NCBI RefSeq assembly: GCF_024170165.1
Contig: NZ_JALJXP010000006.1
Coordinates: 248,001-312,000, forward strand
From: Pseudomonas nitroreducens
GTDB taxonomy: Bacteria; Pseudomonadota; Gammaproteobacteria; Pseudomonadales; Pseudomonadaceae
Length of the DNA: 64,000 bases
Direction of reading: 5' to 3'
The notes beneath the pieces were generated by a model, which saw nothing but the letters and a program-made list of their open reading frames with translations, was not told the DNA's origin and ran no database searches. The position numbers and the translations under genes were made by a program. The stretch's first letter is position 1. Every line of letters starts with the position of its first letter. Shown piece after piece: positions 8,636 to 17,251 of this stretch.

Positions 8636-10036
8636 TCAGCTAAGTTCGAGCGTGGGGGTTTCGGTCATCAGATCGCAGTAGCCGAAGGAGTGGTTCACAT
8701 TGGGCAATGCGACGCGGAACATGACCGCGTCCATTATCCTGTTCAGGTTGTTGGGCTCGTAGTTGGACCAGAGGCCACAGCCTGCGAAGTAGATACCTGG
8801 CAGCAGGGACATGCGGTAGCTGAAGCTCATCCTGAACTTGCTGCCGGCAAGAATGTGCTCCACGGTCTGAGGCTCCTGGGGATAGCGTTGTCCAGTGACC
8901 TCCAGCCCGGAGATAGTGCGGATATGCATGCCGAAGTACACCGAGTCGCAGGCTCTTTCGAAGCTTCCTGACACGACGAACTGGTACTCACCGCCAGGAT
9001 TGAGCACGTTCACTTGCTCGCCTTTGGCATTGAATATCTCCAGCGATTCGATTCGCGCACCCTGCTCCGGATAGCGTACGGTACTCTCTGGTACGAGCCC
9101 CGGGTCGAACTCGTCTTCCGCGGCCTTGCGATTCTTCGACCCCGACTCGTCGGAAAGCTGCAGGGGAGAGGAGGCATCTTCCAGGTCGAGATCCTTGTAC
9201 GCCTGGATAAGTTGCTGGTACTTCTCTGCCGGGGCGTAGATCAGGCGCTGGTAGTTCTTGACGACTTCGGAGGCGTCGCCGTAAAGCAGCTTCTGCCCCT
9301 CATTGAGCAGCAGTGCCTTGTCGCAGAGTTCCTTGACGCTGGGCGCAGAGTGGGACACGAAGAGGATCGAGGTACCGCGCGCCTTGAGTTCTTCCAGTCG
9401 GGCAAAGCACTTGCGCTGGAACTTCTCATCGCCCACCGCAAGGGCCTCGTCGACGATGAAGATGTCCGGGTCAACCACTGTCTGGACGGCGAAGGCCAGG
9501 CGGACTGCCATGCCGCTGGAGTACGTCTTGACCGGCTGCCTGATGAAGTCGCCGATATCGGCGAAAGCCAGGATATCGTCCAGGCGAGCATCGATTTCCT
9601 GGCGATCGAGCCCAAGCACGGCACCATTGAGATACACGTTTTCAATGCCGGTGAACTCTGGATTGAAGCCTGATCCCAGCTCCAGCAGCGCAGCAATCCG
9701 TCCGTTGGCTTCCACCTGTCCGGAGGTCGGGGTCAGCGTCCCGCAGATCAACTGCAGCAGTGTGGACTTGCCGGAGCCGTTCTTGCCGACGATGCCGACC
9801 GTTTCACCCTTGCCAATGGTGAATGAAATGTCCTGCAGAGCCCAATATTCGCGATAGTAGTTGTGCGTCGGTAGGCCCACCAATTGGCGCAGGGGCGGAA
9901 GCACGAACTGCTTAAGGCGATGCCGCGGCAGGTCATAGACATGGAAACACTTGCTCAGATGCTCGACGCGAATAGCGACTTCATCAGCTGCCGGGGCAGT
10001 CGTTTGCGTATCGAGCAGACTCAACTCAGAGGACAT
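8636..10036 (-). CDS. wzt: O-polysaccharide ABC transporter ATP-binding protein with C-terminal glycan-binding domain
   Basis: The 466-residue protein is the ATPase of a Wzm-Wzt exporter that flips completed lipid-linked polysaccharide across the inner membrane. Walker A GKNGSGKST is at 84-92, the signature YSSGMAVRL at about 172-180, Walker B IFIVDEA near 192-198, and the H-loop SHS near 226. Beyond residue 325 there is a beta-rich extension as in Wzt proteins that read a terminal modification on the glycan. ATG 10036 was chosen over an upstream in-frame ATG at 10087 because the latter lies deep inside wzm and adds a basic, non-conserved stretch. With this start the gene overlaps wzm by 11 bp. 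A 77-bp gap follows before the sulfotransferase gene. Confidence 0.92.
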   Translation of the reverse strand: MSSELSLLDTQTTAPAADEVAIRVEHLSKCFHVYDLPRHRLKQFVLPPLRQLVGLPTHNYYREYWALQDISFTIGKGETVGIVGKNGSGKSTLLQLICGTLTPTSGQVEANGRIAALLELGSGFNPEFTGIENVYLNGAVLGLDRQEIDARLDDILAFADIGDFIRQPVKTYSSGMAVRLAFAVQTVVDPDIFIVDEALAVGDEKFQRKCFARLEELKARGTSILFVSHSAPSVKELCDKALLLNEGQKLLYGDASEVVKNYQRLIYAPAEKYQQLIQAYKDLDLEDASSPLQLSDESGSKNRKAAEDEFDPGLVPESTVRYPEQGARIESLEIFNAKGEQVNVLNPGGEYQFVVSGSFERACDSVYFGMHIRTISGLEVTGQRYPQEPQTVEHILAGSKFRMSFSYRMSLLPGIYFAGCGLWSNYEPNNLNRIMDAVMFRVALPNVNHSFGYCDLMTETPTLELS

Positions 10037-10865
10037 CCGCGAAACCCTTGCGCGTTTTCTGGAACCAGCCATAGCCGGCCCAGGCAATAACGGTGGCTAC
10101 CAGCAGGTACACGGCCAGTCCGATGAAGTCGGGGAGCTTCCCCTCGATCAGCACGGCGCGGGATTGCTCGATGATGAACGTCAGAGGGTTGGCCATGATG
10201 AACGGCTGGAATTTCTCCGGCAGTGCACTGAGGGGGAAGAACACTGGCGACATGAACAGCAGAACGGTGGTGAAGATTGCCATGGTCTGGCCGACATCCC
10301 TGAGGAATACCCCGATGGATGCGAGGAACCAACTGAACCCGAGCGTCAGGGTGACCAGTGGCAGCAGCACCAGCGGCAGCAGGACCACCGTCCAGTGCGG
10401 AATGCCCAGGAAGGCGACGTAGGCAATCATCAGTACTAGGGTGCTGACTGCGCTGTGGAACAGCGCGGCCCCCATGGAGATCAACGGCAGGATCTCGATG
10501 GGGAAAATCACTTTCTTGACGAAGTTGACGTTCCCGATGATCAGCGCGGGAGAGCGGTTGATCACCTCGGCGAACAGTCCGTGGACGATCAGGCCAACGA
10601 AAAGCATGATCGCGAACATTGCGTGGCTGTCGCTGGCGGTCGCACTGGCTTGGCCCCAGCGCGACTTGAATACGACCGAGAAGACGAAGGTGTACACGCT
10701 GAGCATCATCAGCGGATTGAGGAACGACCAGGCCAAGCCCAGTGCGGAGCCCCGGTAGCGGCCAACGACTTCGCGCCTGGTCATCTGGCCGATGAGCTGG
10801 CGGTGCCGCCAGATGCTCACCAGCAGCGAGCCGAACGAAGTTCGCTGGCTCAATTGGGCATTCAT
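10026..10865 (-). CDS. wzm: O-polysaccharide ABC transporter permease
   Basis: The 279-residue integral membrane protein belongs to the ABC-2 polysaccharide export permease family. It has about six hydrophobic helices and the family-typical early segment RREVVGRYRGSALG near residues 29-42 before the first helix. It forms the channel through which the undecaprenyl-linked glycan passes, driven by Wzt encoded just downstream. The ATG at 10865 overlaps the rmlC stop (ATGA). Presence of wzm-wzt and absence of wzx/wzy in the visible genes indicate ABC-dependent rather than Wzy-dependent assembly. Confidence 0.92.
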   Translation of the reverse strand: MNAQLSQRTSFGSLLVSIWRHRQLIGQMTRREVVGRYRGSALGLAWSFLNPLMMLSVYTFVFSVVFKSRWGQASATASDSHAMFAIMLFVGLIVHGLFAEVINRSPALIIGNVNFVKKVIFPIEILPLISMGAALFHSAVSTLVLMIAYVAFLGIPHWTVVLLPLVLLPLVTLTLGFSWFLASIGVFLRDVGQTMAIFTTVLLFMSPVFFPLSALPEKFQPFIMANPLTFIIEQSRAVLIEGKLPDFIGLAVYLLVATVIAWAGYGWFQKTRKGFADVL

Positions 10866-11410
10866 TCAAACACCTCGGCCTGTGCCAGCGGCAGGCCGAG
10901 CCTGTCCTTTTCCGACAGGACCGGCTCGACTGTGGTCGGCCACTCGATCGCGAGTGCCGGGTCGTCCCAGGCAATGCAGCCTTCCGCGGCCGGCGCGTAG
11001 TAATTCGTGGTCTTGTAGAGGAAGTCCACGTCGTCAGTCAGCGTCAGGAAGCCATGTGCGAAGCCTTCGGGAATCCAGAGCTGGCTCTTGTTTTCTGCCG
11101 AAAGATGCACCCCAACCCATTTGCCAAAGGTCGGGGAGGACTTGCGAACATCCACCGCGACGTCGAACACCTCGCCTTGCACAACCCTGATCAACTTGCC
11201 CTGTGCGTGCGGCGCCAGTTGGTAATGCAGGCCGCGCAGGACACCTTTCGCGGAGCGAGAATGATTGTCCTGTACGAAGTCGACCTTGCGGCCGACTGCC
11301 TCTTCGAATTTCTGCAGATTGAAACTTTCGAAGAAGAAGCCACGATCGTCACCGAACACCTTGGGTTCGAAGAGAATGACGTCAGGGATGGCAAGGCGAG
11401 TGGCTTTCAT
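10862..11410 (-). CDS. rmlC: dTDP-4-dehydrorhamnose 3,5-epimerase
   Basis: The 182-residue cupin enzyme catalyses the third step of dTDP-L-rhamnose synthesis, a double epimerisation of the 4-keto-6-deoxy sugar. Visible family motifs are GDDRGFFFESFN near residues 20-31, GVLRGLHYQ (containing the catalytic His) near 58-66, and WIPEGFAHGFL near 113-123. An open frame extends upstream to 11509, but ATG 11410 gives the usual RmlC N-terminus and length and overlaps the rmlA stop as TAATG. It is cytosolic and probably homodimeric like its family. Confidence 0.96.
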   Translation of the reverse strand: MKATRLAIPDVILFEPKVFGDDRGFFFESFNLQKFEEAVGRKVDFVQDNHSRSAKGVLRGLHYQLAPHAQGKLIRVVQGEVFDVAVDVRKSSPTFGKWVGVHLSAENKSQLWIPEGFAHGFLTLTDDVDFLYKTTNYYAPAAEGCIAWDDPALAIEWPTTVEPVLSEKDRLGLPLAQAEVFE

Positions 11411-12291
11411 TAATAAACGGTCTCGACTAGCAGGCGTTTCAGGTATTGGCCATAGCCGTTCTTGGACAGCGGTGCGGCCAGGGCCTCGAGTTGCTCGGCG
11501 CTGATCCATTTCTGGCGGAAAGCGATCTCTTCCGGGCAGGCTACTTTCAGGCCCTGGCGATTTTCCAGAGTGGCGATGAAGTGGCTGGCTTCGAGCAGGG
11601 AGTCGTGGGTGCCGGTATCCAGCCAGGCGTAGCCGCGGCCCATGATTTCCACTGACAGCTCGCCCCGTTCGAGGTAGGCCTTGTTCACATCGGTGATTTC
11701 CAGTTCGCCGCGGGCCGACGGCTTGATGTTCTTGGCGATTTCGACGACCTGGTTGTCGTAGAAATACAGGCCGGTGACCGCATAGCTGGACTTCGGCTTG
11801 GCCGGCTTCTCTTCCAGGCTGATCGCCGTGCCATCGGCGTCGAACTCGACAACACCATAACGCTCGGGATCGTGCACGTGGTAGGCAAAGACGCTCGCCC
11901 CGGAGGTACGCTGCATTGCGTTGAGCAGCAGTTCCTGGAAGTCATGTCCGTGATAGATGTTATCGCCCAGCACCAGTGCGCAAGGATCGCTGCCGATGAA
12001 CTCTTCGCCAATCAGGAAGGCTTGCGCCAGTCCATCCGGCGACGGCTGCACCGCATACTGCAGGTTCAGGCCCCACTGGTTTCCGTTGCCCAGCAGTTGT
12101 TCGAAACGCGGAGTGTCCTGCGGTGTGGAAATGATCAGGATGTCGCGAATCCCGGCGAGCATCAGGGTGCTCAGAGGGTAATAGATCATCGGCTTGTCAT
12201 AGACAGGCAGGAGCTGTTTCGAGATCGCCAGGGTGGCTGGGTGAAGTCGAGTGCCAGACCCGCCGGCGAGGATGATTCCTTTACGATTCAT
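11410..12291 (-). CDS. rmlA: Glucose-1-phosphate thymidylyltransferase
   Basis: The 293-residue enzyme makes dTDP-glucose from dTTP and glucose-1-phosphate, the first and feedback-regulated step of dTDP-L-rhamnose synthesis. The nucleotidyltransferase signature [13 protein letters not shown] is at about residues 7-19, with [17 protein letters not shown] following and LGDNIYHG near 107. The length is the family standard. ATG 12291 overlaps the rmlD stop (TAATG); a longer frame to 12342 is not credible because it lies within rmlD. The gene order rmlB-rmlD-rmlA-rmlC is that of other Pseudomonas. Confidence 0.97.
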   Translation of the reverse strand: MNRKGIILAGGSGTRLHPATLAISKQLLPVYDKPMIYYPLSTLMLAGIRDILIISTPQDTPRFEQLLGNGNQWGLNLQYAVQPSPDGLAQAFLIGEEFIGSDPCALVLGDNIYHGHDFQELLLNAMQRTSGASVFAYHVHDPERYGVVEFDADGTAISLEEKPAKPKSSYAVTGLYFYDNQVVEIAKNIKPSARGELEITDVNKAYLERGELSVEIMGRGYAWLDTGTHDSLLEASHFIATLENRQGLKVACPEEIAFRQKWISAEQLEALAAPLSKNGYGQYLKRLLVETVY

Positions 12292-13193
12292 TAGTGCTGT
12301 CCGATTAGCTCTTTGATCATGCGTGCGGCGTGGTACTCCCATTGGGGGAGCGTCACGTCGAAGGTTCGTTGAATCTTGTCATTGTCCAGGCGTGAGTTCG
12401 CCGGTCGCTTCGCTGGCAAGGGATAGTCGGCGCTACCAATGGGCATTACGCGTTCCGGTGCCGCCTTGAGCGGGACGCCGAGCTCGATGGCTTTTCCGAT
12501 GACGAATCGAGCGAAGCCATGCCAGCTGGTCTCACCGCTCGCAACGAGGTGGTAGGTGCCGCTGGCGTGGCTCTGCAGTTCGCTGTCATGGCGCAGGCGG
12601 GTGAGGACAATGGCTGTGACGTCCGCAATGAGCTCGGCGCTGGTCGGTGCGCCAACCTGGTCGGCGACGACTCGCAACTCTTCCCGCTCACCGGCAAGCC
12701 GCAGCATGGTTTTCGCGAAGTTTGCGCCCCGTGACGCGTAGACCCAGCTCGTGCGCAGGATCAGGTGCCTGCAGCCGGAGTTGCGGATGGCCTGTTCACC
12801 CTCCAGCTTCGTCTGACCATATACGCTCAGTGGAGCGGTGGCGTCGTCCTCGGTGAACGGGGTCGAGCCACTGCCGTTAAACACATAGTCGGTCGAGTAG
12901 TGCACCAGCCAGGCATCCAGGTCGGCCGCTGCTGCAGCCAGGGCTCCTACTGCTTCGGCATTGACCAGTCGAGCCGTGGCGATGTCGCTCTCCGCCTTGT
13001 CCACGGCCGTATAGGCTCCGGCGTTGACGATTACGGAGGGCTTCTCGAATTGCACCAGGCGCGCAATTGCCTCGGGATCGGACAGATCGGCTCGATGGCG
13101 GTCACAGACGATCAGTTCACCGAGGGGAGCCAGCGCCCGCTGCAGCTCCCAGCCGACCTGGCCGTTGGCGCCGAGTAGCAGGATTTTCTTCAT
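12291..13193 (-). CDS. rmlD: dTDP-4-dehydrorhamnose reductase
   Basis: The 300-residue reductive SDR enzyme converts dTDP-4-dehydro-L-rhamnose to dTDP-L-rhamnose using NAD(P)H, the last pathway step. The Rossmann motif GANGQVG is at 8-14, STDYVF at 100-105 and the catalytic YGQTK at 125-129. The start ATG overlaps the rmlB stop by 4 bp (ATGA) and the stop overlaps rmlA, so the four rml genes are translationally coupled. Confidence 0.97.
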   Translation of the reverse strand: MKKILLLGANGQVGWELQRALAPLGELIVCDRHRADLSDPEAIARLVQFEKPSVIVNAGAYTAVDKAESDIATARLVNAEAVGALAAAAADLDAWLVHYSTDYVFNGSGSTPFTEDDATAPLSVYGQTKLEGEQAIRNSGCRHLILRTSWVYASRGANFAKTMLRLAGEREELRVVADQVGAPTSAELIADVTAIVLTRLRHDSELQSHASGTYHLVASGETSWHGFARFVIGKAIELGVPLKAAPERVMPIGSADYPLPAKRPANSRLDNDKIQRTFDVTLPQWEYHAARMIKELIGQH

Positions 13194-14248
13194 GCGTATT
13201 GCTTGCCAACCCAGTCACGATAAGCGCCGCTGGTCACGTTATGCACCCAGTTCTGGTTGTCCAGATACCAGCGAACGGTCTTGCGGATACCGGTTTCGAA
13301 GGTTTCTGCAGGCTTCCAGCCGAGCTCGCGCTCCAGACGGCTGGCGTCGATCGCGTAGCGGCGGTCATGCCCCGGGCGATCTTTGACGAAGGTGATCTGT
13401 TCGCGGTAGCTCCGGCCGTCGGCGCGCGGCTTTTCCTGGTCCAGGATGTCGCAGAGGGTATGAACGACGTCGATATTGGCTTTTTCGTTCCAGCCACCAA
13501 CGTTGTAGGTCTCGCCCAGTTGGCCGGCTTCGAGGACGCGGCGGATAGCGCTGCAGTGGTCTTTCACATAGAGCCAGTCGCGGACTTGCTGGCCGTCGCC
13601 ATAGATCGGCAGTGCGTTTCCGCCCAGCGCATTGTGGATCACCAGCGGGATCAGCTTTTCCGGGAAGTGGTAGGGACCGTAATTGTTCGAGCAATTGGTG
13701 GTCAGTACCGGCAGGCCATAGGTGTGGTGGTAAGCGCGTACCAGATGGTCGGAGGCAGCCTTGGAGGCGGAGTACGGGCTGTTGGGCTCGTACTTGTGGT
13801 TCTCGGTAAAGGCTGGCGCAGTCGGTTCCAGCGAGCCGTACACCTCATCGGTGGAGACGTGGAGGAAGCGGAAGGTGCTCTTGCGTTCTTCCGGCAGACT
13901 TCCCCAGTACGAGCGCACGCTCTCCAGCAGGCGGAAGGTGCCGACGATGTTGGTCTGGATGAAGTCTTCCGGGCCGTGGATGGAGCGGTCGACGTGCGAC
14001 TCTGCGGCGAAGTTGAGGATAGCGCGCGGCTGATGTTCCTCGAGCAGGCGGGAAACCAGCTCGCTGTCGCCAATGTCGCCCTGCACGAAGGTATGCCGCG
14101 GGTCGTTTTCCAGAGTGGCAAGGTTTTCCCGGTTGCCTGCATAGGTCAGCTTGTCGAGGCTGATCACCGCTTCATCATGAGTGGCAAGCCAGTCGAGGAC
14201 GAAGTTCGCGCCGATGAAGCCGGCGCTGCCGGTAACGAGAATGGTCAT
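13190..14248 (-). CDS. rmlB: dTDP-glucose 4,6-dehydratase
   Basis: The 352-residue extended SDR performs the second step, forming dTDP-4-keto-6-deoxyglucose. TGSAGFIG (6-13) binds NAD+, the dehydratase signature STDEVYG (132-138) holds the Asp-Glu acid-base pair, and YSASK (159-163) holds the catalytic Tyr and Lys. The length is typical. It follows the GT2 gene with only 4 bp between stop and start, so it is cotranscribed from upstream. Confidence 0.97.
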   Translation of the reverse strand: MTILVTGSAGFIGANFVLDWLATHDEAVISLDKLTYAGNRENLATLENDPRHTFVQGDIGDSELVSRLLEEHQPRAILNFAAESHVDRSIHGPEDFIQTNIVGTFRLLESVRSYWGSLPEERKSTFRFLHVSTDEVYGSLEPTAPAFTENHKYEPNSPYSASKAASDHLVRAYHHTYGLPVLTTNCSNNYGPYHFPEKLIPLVIHNALGGNALPIYGDGQQVRDWLYVKDHCSAIRRVLEAGQLGETYNVGGWNEKANIDVVHTLCDILDQEKPRADGRSYREQITFVKDRPGHDRRYAIDASRLERELGWKPAETFETGIRKTVRWYLDNQNWVHNVTSGAYRDWVGKQYA

Positions 14249-14252
14249 GGAG

Positions 14253-15230
14253 TCATAGCCTCTGGAGAATGGCGGCAGCTGTCAGGCCGAGATTGCCAAG
14301 AAGGGTTTGCCGGTAGACGCCTGATCGGGATATCAGGAAAAGGCGCTTGAGAAGTGTGGATTTTCGGGCTTGCACGAACAGCGCGAGGGTTTGCTGGCTG
14401 TCCTTGCTCAATTGCCCCTGAACAGCCCTCATCGCTTGGAGATTGGCGTCGTTCCAGTCTTTGAAGGTTCCCGCGAGAAGCTTTCTCAGCCTCACGATGC
14501 GGTCTTTGAAGCCTGAATTGGAGCCGATGAGGTTTCTGCCGTGTTGACGATAGTCAATGGTGGGGATTGATTCGTAGTGGACGATGCCGCCGCAGCCAGC
14601 GACCACCAGGTAGGTCCACCAGTCATGCGAGATGATCTGATCGCCTTCATGGGTCTTCATCAGTAGCGTGCGTGTCGCCCCGTTGAAGAGCATAGTGTTG
14701 CCGCCGGCGATGCTTTGCACCAGGGCATTGCGGAAGGACGGCGGTGCGGAAAAAAGCGGCGAGTAGCCGATAGGCTTGCCGGCTTCATCAACCAGGCGGG
14801 TTCTGCCGCAGAAGAGGGCGGGCTGGGGGGGCGTGATGGTTTCACACCAGCGGACACCACGTTCGAGCTTGCCTGCTTCCCAGATGTCGTCCTGATCGCA
14901 ATAGGCGTAGTAATCCGCTTCGAGCTCCGGCCGCTTCAGGAGGGAGAGGAAATTCGCAGAGAAGCCCTTGCGCGGGCCGGGGAAGATGACCACTCGATCC
15001 TGCCCCAGGCTGAGCTGATATTCAGAGAGAATCGCGAGTGTCGAGTCGCTGGAGCCGTCATCGGAGGCGTAGATCACCCAGTTCTGGTGAGTCTGGTTGA
15101 TCAGGGAGTCGAGTTGCTCGCGCAGGAAGGGGGCGCCATTGAACGTCGACAACAGGATAGCCACGCGTGCATTACTGCCGCTACCGGTGACTTGTCCTTG
15201 TTGTGTCTGAACCGCGCTCTTGGCGATCAC
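14253..15230 (-). CDS. GT2 family glycosyltransferase, first gene of the polysaccharide operon
   Basis: The 325-residue protein has a GT-A fold beginning VAILLSTFNGAPFL near residue 23, followed by a DDGSSDST donor motif near 57 and a YCDQDDIWEAGKL segment near 109, typical of rhamnosyltransferases of O-antigen loci. It probably adds a sugar to the lipid-linked primer or chain in the cytoplasm. The reading frame starts with GTG at 15230, preceded by AGGGG at a suitable distance. It is the first gene behind the predicted promoter at 15348-15375. In the P. aeruginosa arrangement I recall, rmlB itself comes first, so this gene looks like an accessory insertion. Confidence 0.85.
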   Translation of the reverse strand: MIAKSAVQTQQGQVTGSGSNARVAILLSTFNGAPFLREQLDSLINQTHQNWVIYASDDGSSDSTLAILSEYQLSLGQDRVVIFPGPRKGFSANFLSLLKRPELEADYYAYCDQDDIWEAGKLERGVRWCETITPPQPALFCGRTRLVDEAGKPIGYSPLFSAPPSFRNALVQSIAGGNTMLFNGATRTLLMKTHEGDQIISHDWWTYLVVAGCGGIVHYESIPTIDYRQHGRNLIGSNSGFKDRIVRLRKLLAGTFKDWNDANLQAMRAVQGQLSKDSQQTLALFVQARKSTLLKRLFLISRSGVYRQTLLGNLGLTAAAILQRL

Positions 15231-15347
15231 TGCTGTGCCCCTGGCGGTTCCATCCGCAAGTTGAAGAATCGATTACTGATGCTTGTCGCTGTGTTCGCCG
15301 GATTGAGCTCAACCTTGAGCAGGGCTGAGCCCCGATGAAAAGCGGTC

Positions 15348-15375
15348 ATTATATTCATGCAGCCTTCGCAGTAAA
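15348..15375 (-). promoter_or_regulatory. Predicted sigma-70 promoter of the polysaccharide/rml operon
   Basis: On the minus strand a perfect TATAAT -10 (15348-15353) is preceded after 16 bp by TTTACT (15370-15375), a moderate -35. The start point would fall near 15341, leaving a leader of about 110 nt before the GTG at 15230. No other strong promoter is visible between the tRNA-Thr gene and the first operon gene. Confidence 0.55.
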
Positions 15376-15511
15376 CCTATTGTCTTTGCACGTGTATCGG
15401 GCGGCGCCGACTGCCAGCAACAGGTGTATATAAAAGGCTTATGGATTCGCTACAAGACCCAAGGTTCAGGCCATTCGTCTGATAGGACGGCGCGAGTCCT
15501 GCAAAAGCAAA

Positions 15512-15532
15512 GGCCCACCGTGGTGGTGGGCC
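15512..15532 (-). terminator. Rho-independent terminator after tRNA-Thr
   Basis: GGCCCACC (15512-15519) pairs perfectly with GGTGGGCC (15525-15532) around a 5-nt loop. On the minus strand it is followed by a T-rich run (TTTGCTTTTG), which fits termination of the tRNA-Thr transcript. Confidence 0.75.
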
Positions 15533-15549
15533 TTGCCTTCTACTGTTCG

Positions 15550-15625
<76 letters not shown>

Positions 15626-15699
15626 AAGGAGGGGCGCCATTATAGTCACGGCGCCCGTGGTGTAAACCACTGATTTGTCAGAATGATCCGTAGTTTTTG

Positions 15700-17238
15700 T
15701 CAGTGTCCGCCGGCAGCCGCTGCGCCTGGCTTGGCGCCAAAGGGCGGCTTGGCCAGGCAGATGACCACCAGCATGGCAAGGAACAGCCAGCCCAGCAGGG
15801 TGAAGTAGTCGATGGTGCTGATCATGTAGGCCTGGCTTTGCACCATGCGCTCCAGCAGGGCGGCGCTGTGCTGGCCGGGGCCGCCCAGCTGTTCGACGGT
15901 GGCGCGGGTGGCCGGATCGTACTGGCTGAGGTTCTCGGTCAGGTAGGCGTGGTGCATGGTGGCGCGGCGGTTCCAGATCCAGGTGGTCAGGGACGCGGCG
16001 AAGCTGCCGGCCAGGGTCCGCAGGAAGGTCGCCAGGCCCGAGCCGTCGGCAATCTGGTCCGGTGGCAGGTCGGAGAGCAGGATGCTCAGGATCGGCATGA
16101 AGAAGAACGCCACGCCCAGCCCCATGAACATCTGCACCAGGGCGATGTGCAGGTAGTCGACGTCGGTGGTGAAGTCGGCGCGCATGAAGCAGGTCGCTGC
16201 CATCGCCAGGAAGGCCAGCCCTGCCAGCAGGCGCAGGTCGAAGTTGTTCGCGTAGCGCCCGACCACCGGCGAGAGGAACACCGGCAGGATGCCAATCGGC
16301 GCCGCCGCCAGGCCGGCCCAGGTAGCGGTGTAGCCCATCTGCGTCTGCAGCCATTGCGGCAGCAGGAGGTTCATGCCGAAGAATCCGGCGTAGCCGCCCA
16401 CCAGTGCCAGCGTACCCACGGTGAAATTGCGGTGCACGAACAGTCGCAGGTTGACGATCGGGTGCTTGTCGGTCAGTTCCCAGATGATGAAGACCGCCAG
16501 GGCGATCACCGCGATCACCGTGCCGCCGATGATGAAGCCGGACTCGAACCAGTCCAGGTCGTTGCCCTTGTCGAGGACGATCTGCAGGGCGCCGACGCCG
16601 ATCACCAGCATCGCCAGGCCCATGTAGTCCATGGGCGCGTGCTTGATCACCACCGGGCGGGCGCGCAGTTGCTGGTAGACGACCATGGCGGCGAACAGGC
16701 CGATGGGCACGTTGATGAAGAAGATCCACGGCCAGCTGTAGCTGTCGGTGATCCAGCCGCCGAGGATCGGCCCGGCGATGGGCGCGACCACTGTCACCAT
16801 GGCCAGCAGTGCCAGTGCCATCCCCCTTTTCGCCGGGGGATAGATGGAGATCAGCAGGGTCTGGGTGATCGGGTAGAGCGGCCCGGCGACGAACCCCTGG
16901 ATGGCGCGAAAGCCCACCAGCATGCCCATCTGCTGGGCGACGCCGCAGAGGAACGAGGCGATCACGAAGAGCAGGGTGGCGGCGATGAACAGCCGCACTT
17001 CGCCGATCTTGCGGCTCAGCCAGCCGGTCAGCGGCAGAGCGATGGCGTTGCTCACCGCGAAGGAGGTGATGACCCAGGTGCCCTGCTCGGAACTGACCCC
17101 GAGGTTGCCGGAAATGGTCGGCAGGGCGACGTTGGCGATGGTGGTGTCGAGCACCTGCATGAAGGTCGCCAGCGACAGGCCGATGGTGGCCATGACCAGG
17201 CTGGGTGGGCTGAAACTGCTGCTGTTGGGCTGGCTCAT
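15700..17238 (-). CDS. emrB: EmrB/DHA2-type multidrug efflux MFS transporter
   Basis: The 512-residue inner-membrane protein has about 14 hydrophobic helices, as in the DHA2 drug:proton antiporters. Helix 1 carries the DHA2 pattern LDTTIANVALP near residues 29-39, and the motif GWLSRKIGEVRLF follows near 68-80. It pumps hydrophobic toxicants with EmrA and an outer-membrane factor. ATG 17238 lies 13 bp after the emrA stop; an in-frame ATG at 17280 would overlap emrA by 29 bp and is less likely. It is last in the marR-outer-membrane-factor-emrA-emrB operon. Confidence 0.92.
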   Translation of the reverse strand: MSQPNSSSFSPPSLVMATIGLSLATFMQVLDTTIANVALPTISGNLGVSSEQGTWVITSFAVSNAIALPLTGWLSRKIGEVRLFIAATLLFVIASFLCGVAQQMGMLVGFRAIQGFVAGPLYPITQTLLISIYPPAKRGMALALLAMVTVVAPIAGPILGGWITDSYSWPWIFFINVPIGLFAAMVVYQQLRARPVVIKHAPMDYMGLAMLVIGVGALQIVLDKGNDLDWFESGFIIGGTVIAVIALAVFIIWELTDKHPIVNLRLFVHRNFTVGTLALVGGYAGFFGMNLLLPQWLQTQMGYTATWAGLAAAPIGILPVFLSPVVGRYANNFDLRLLAGLAFLAMAATCFMRADFTTDVDYLHIALVQMFMGLGVAFFFMPILSILLSDLPPDQIADGSGLATFLRTLAGSFAASLTTWIWNRRATMHHAYLTENLSQYDPATRATVEQLGGPGQHSAALLERMVQSQAYMISTIDYFTLLGWLFLAMLVVICLAKPPFGAKPGAAAAGGH

Positions 17239-17251
17239 GGGCGTGGTCGGA

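Noticed and set aside
10021..10974. 317-codon minus-strand frame over wzm
   Set aside because: Different frame from wzm and low-complexity Arg/Pro/Ala; wzm has clear family features.
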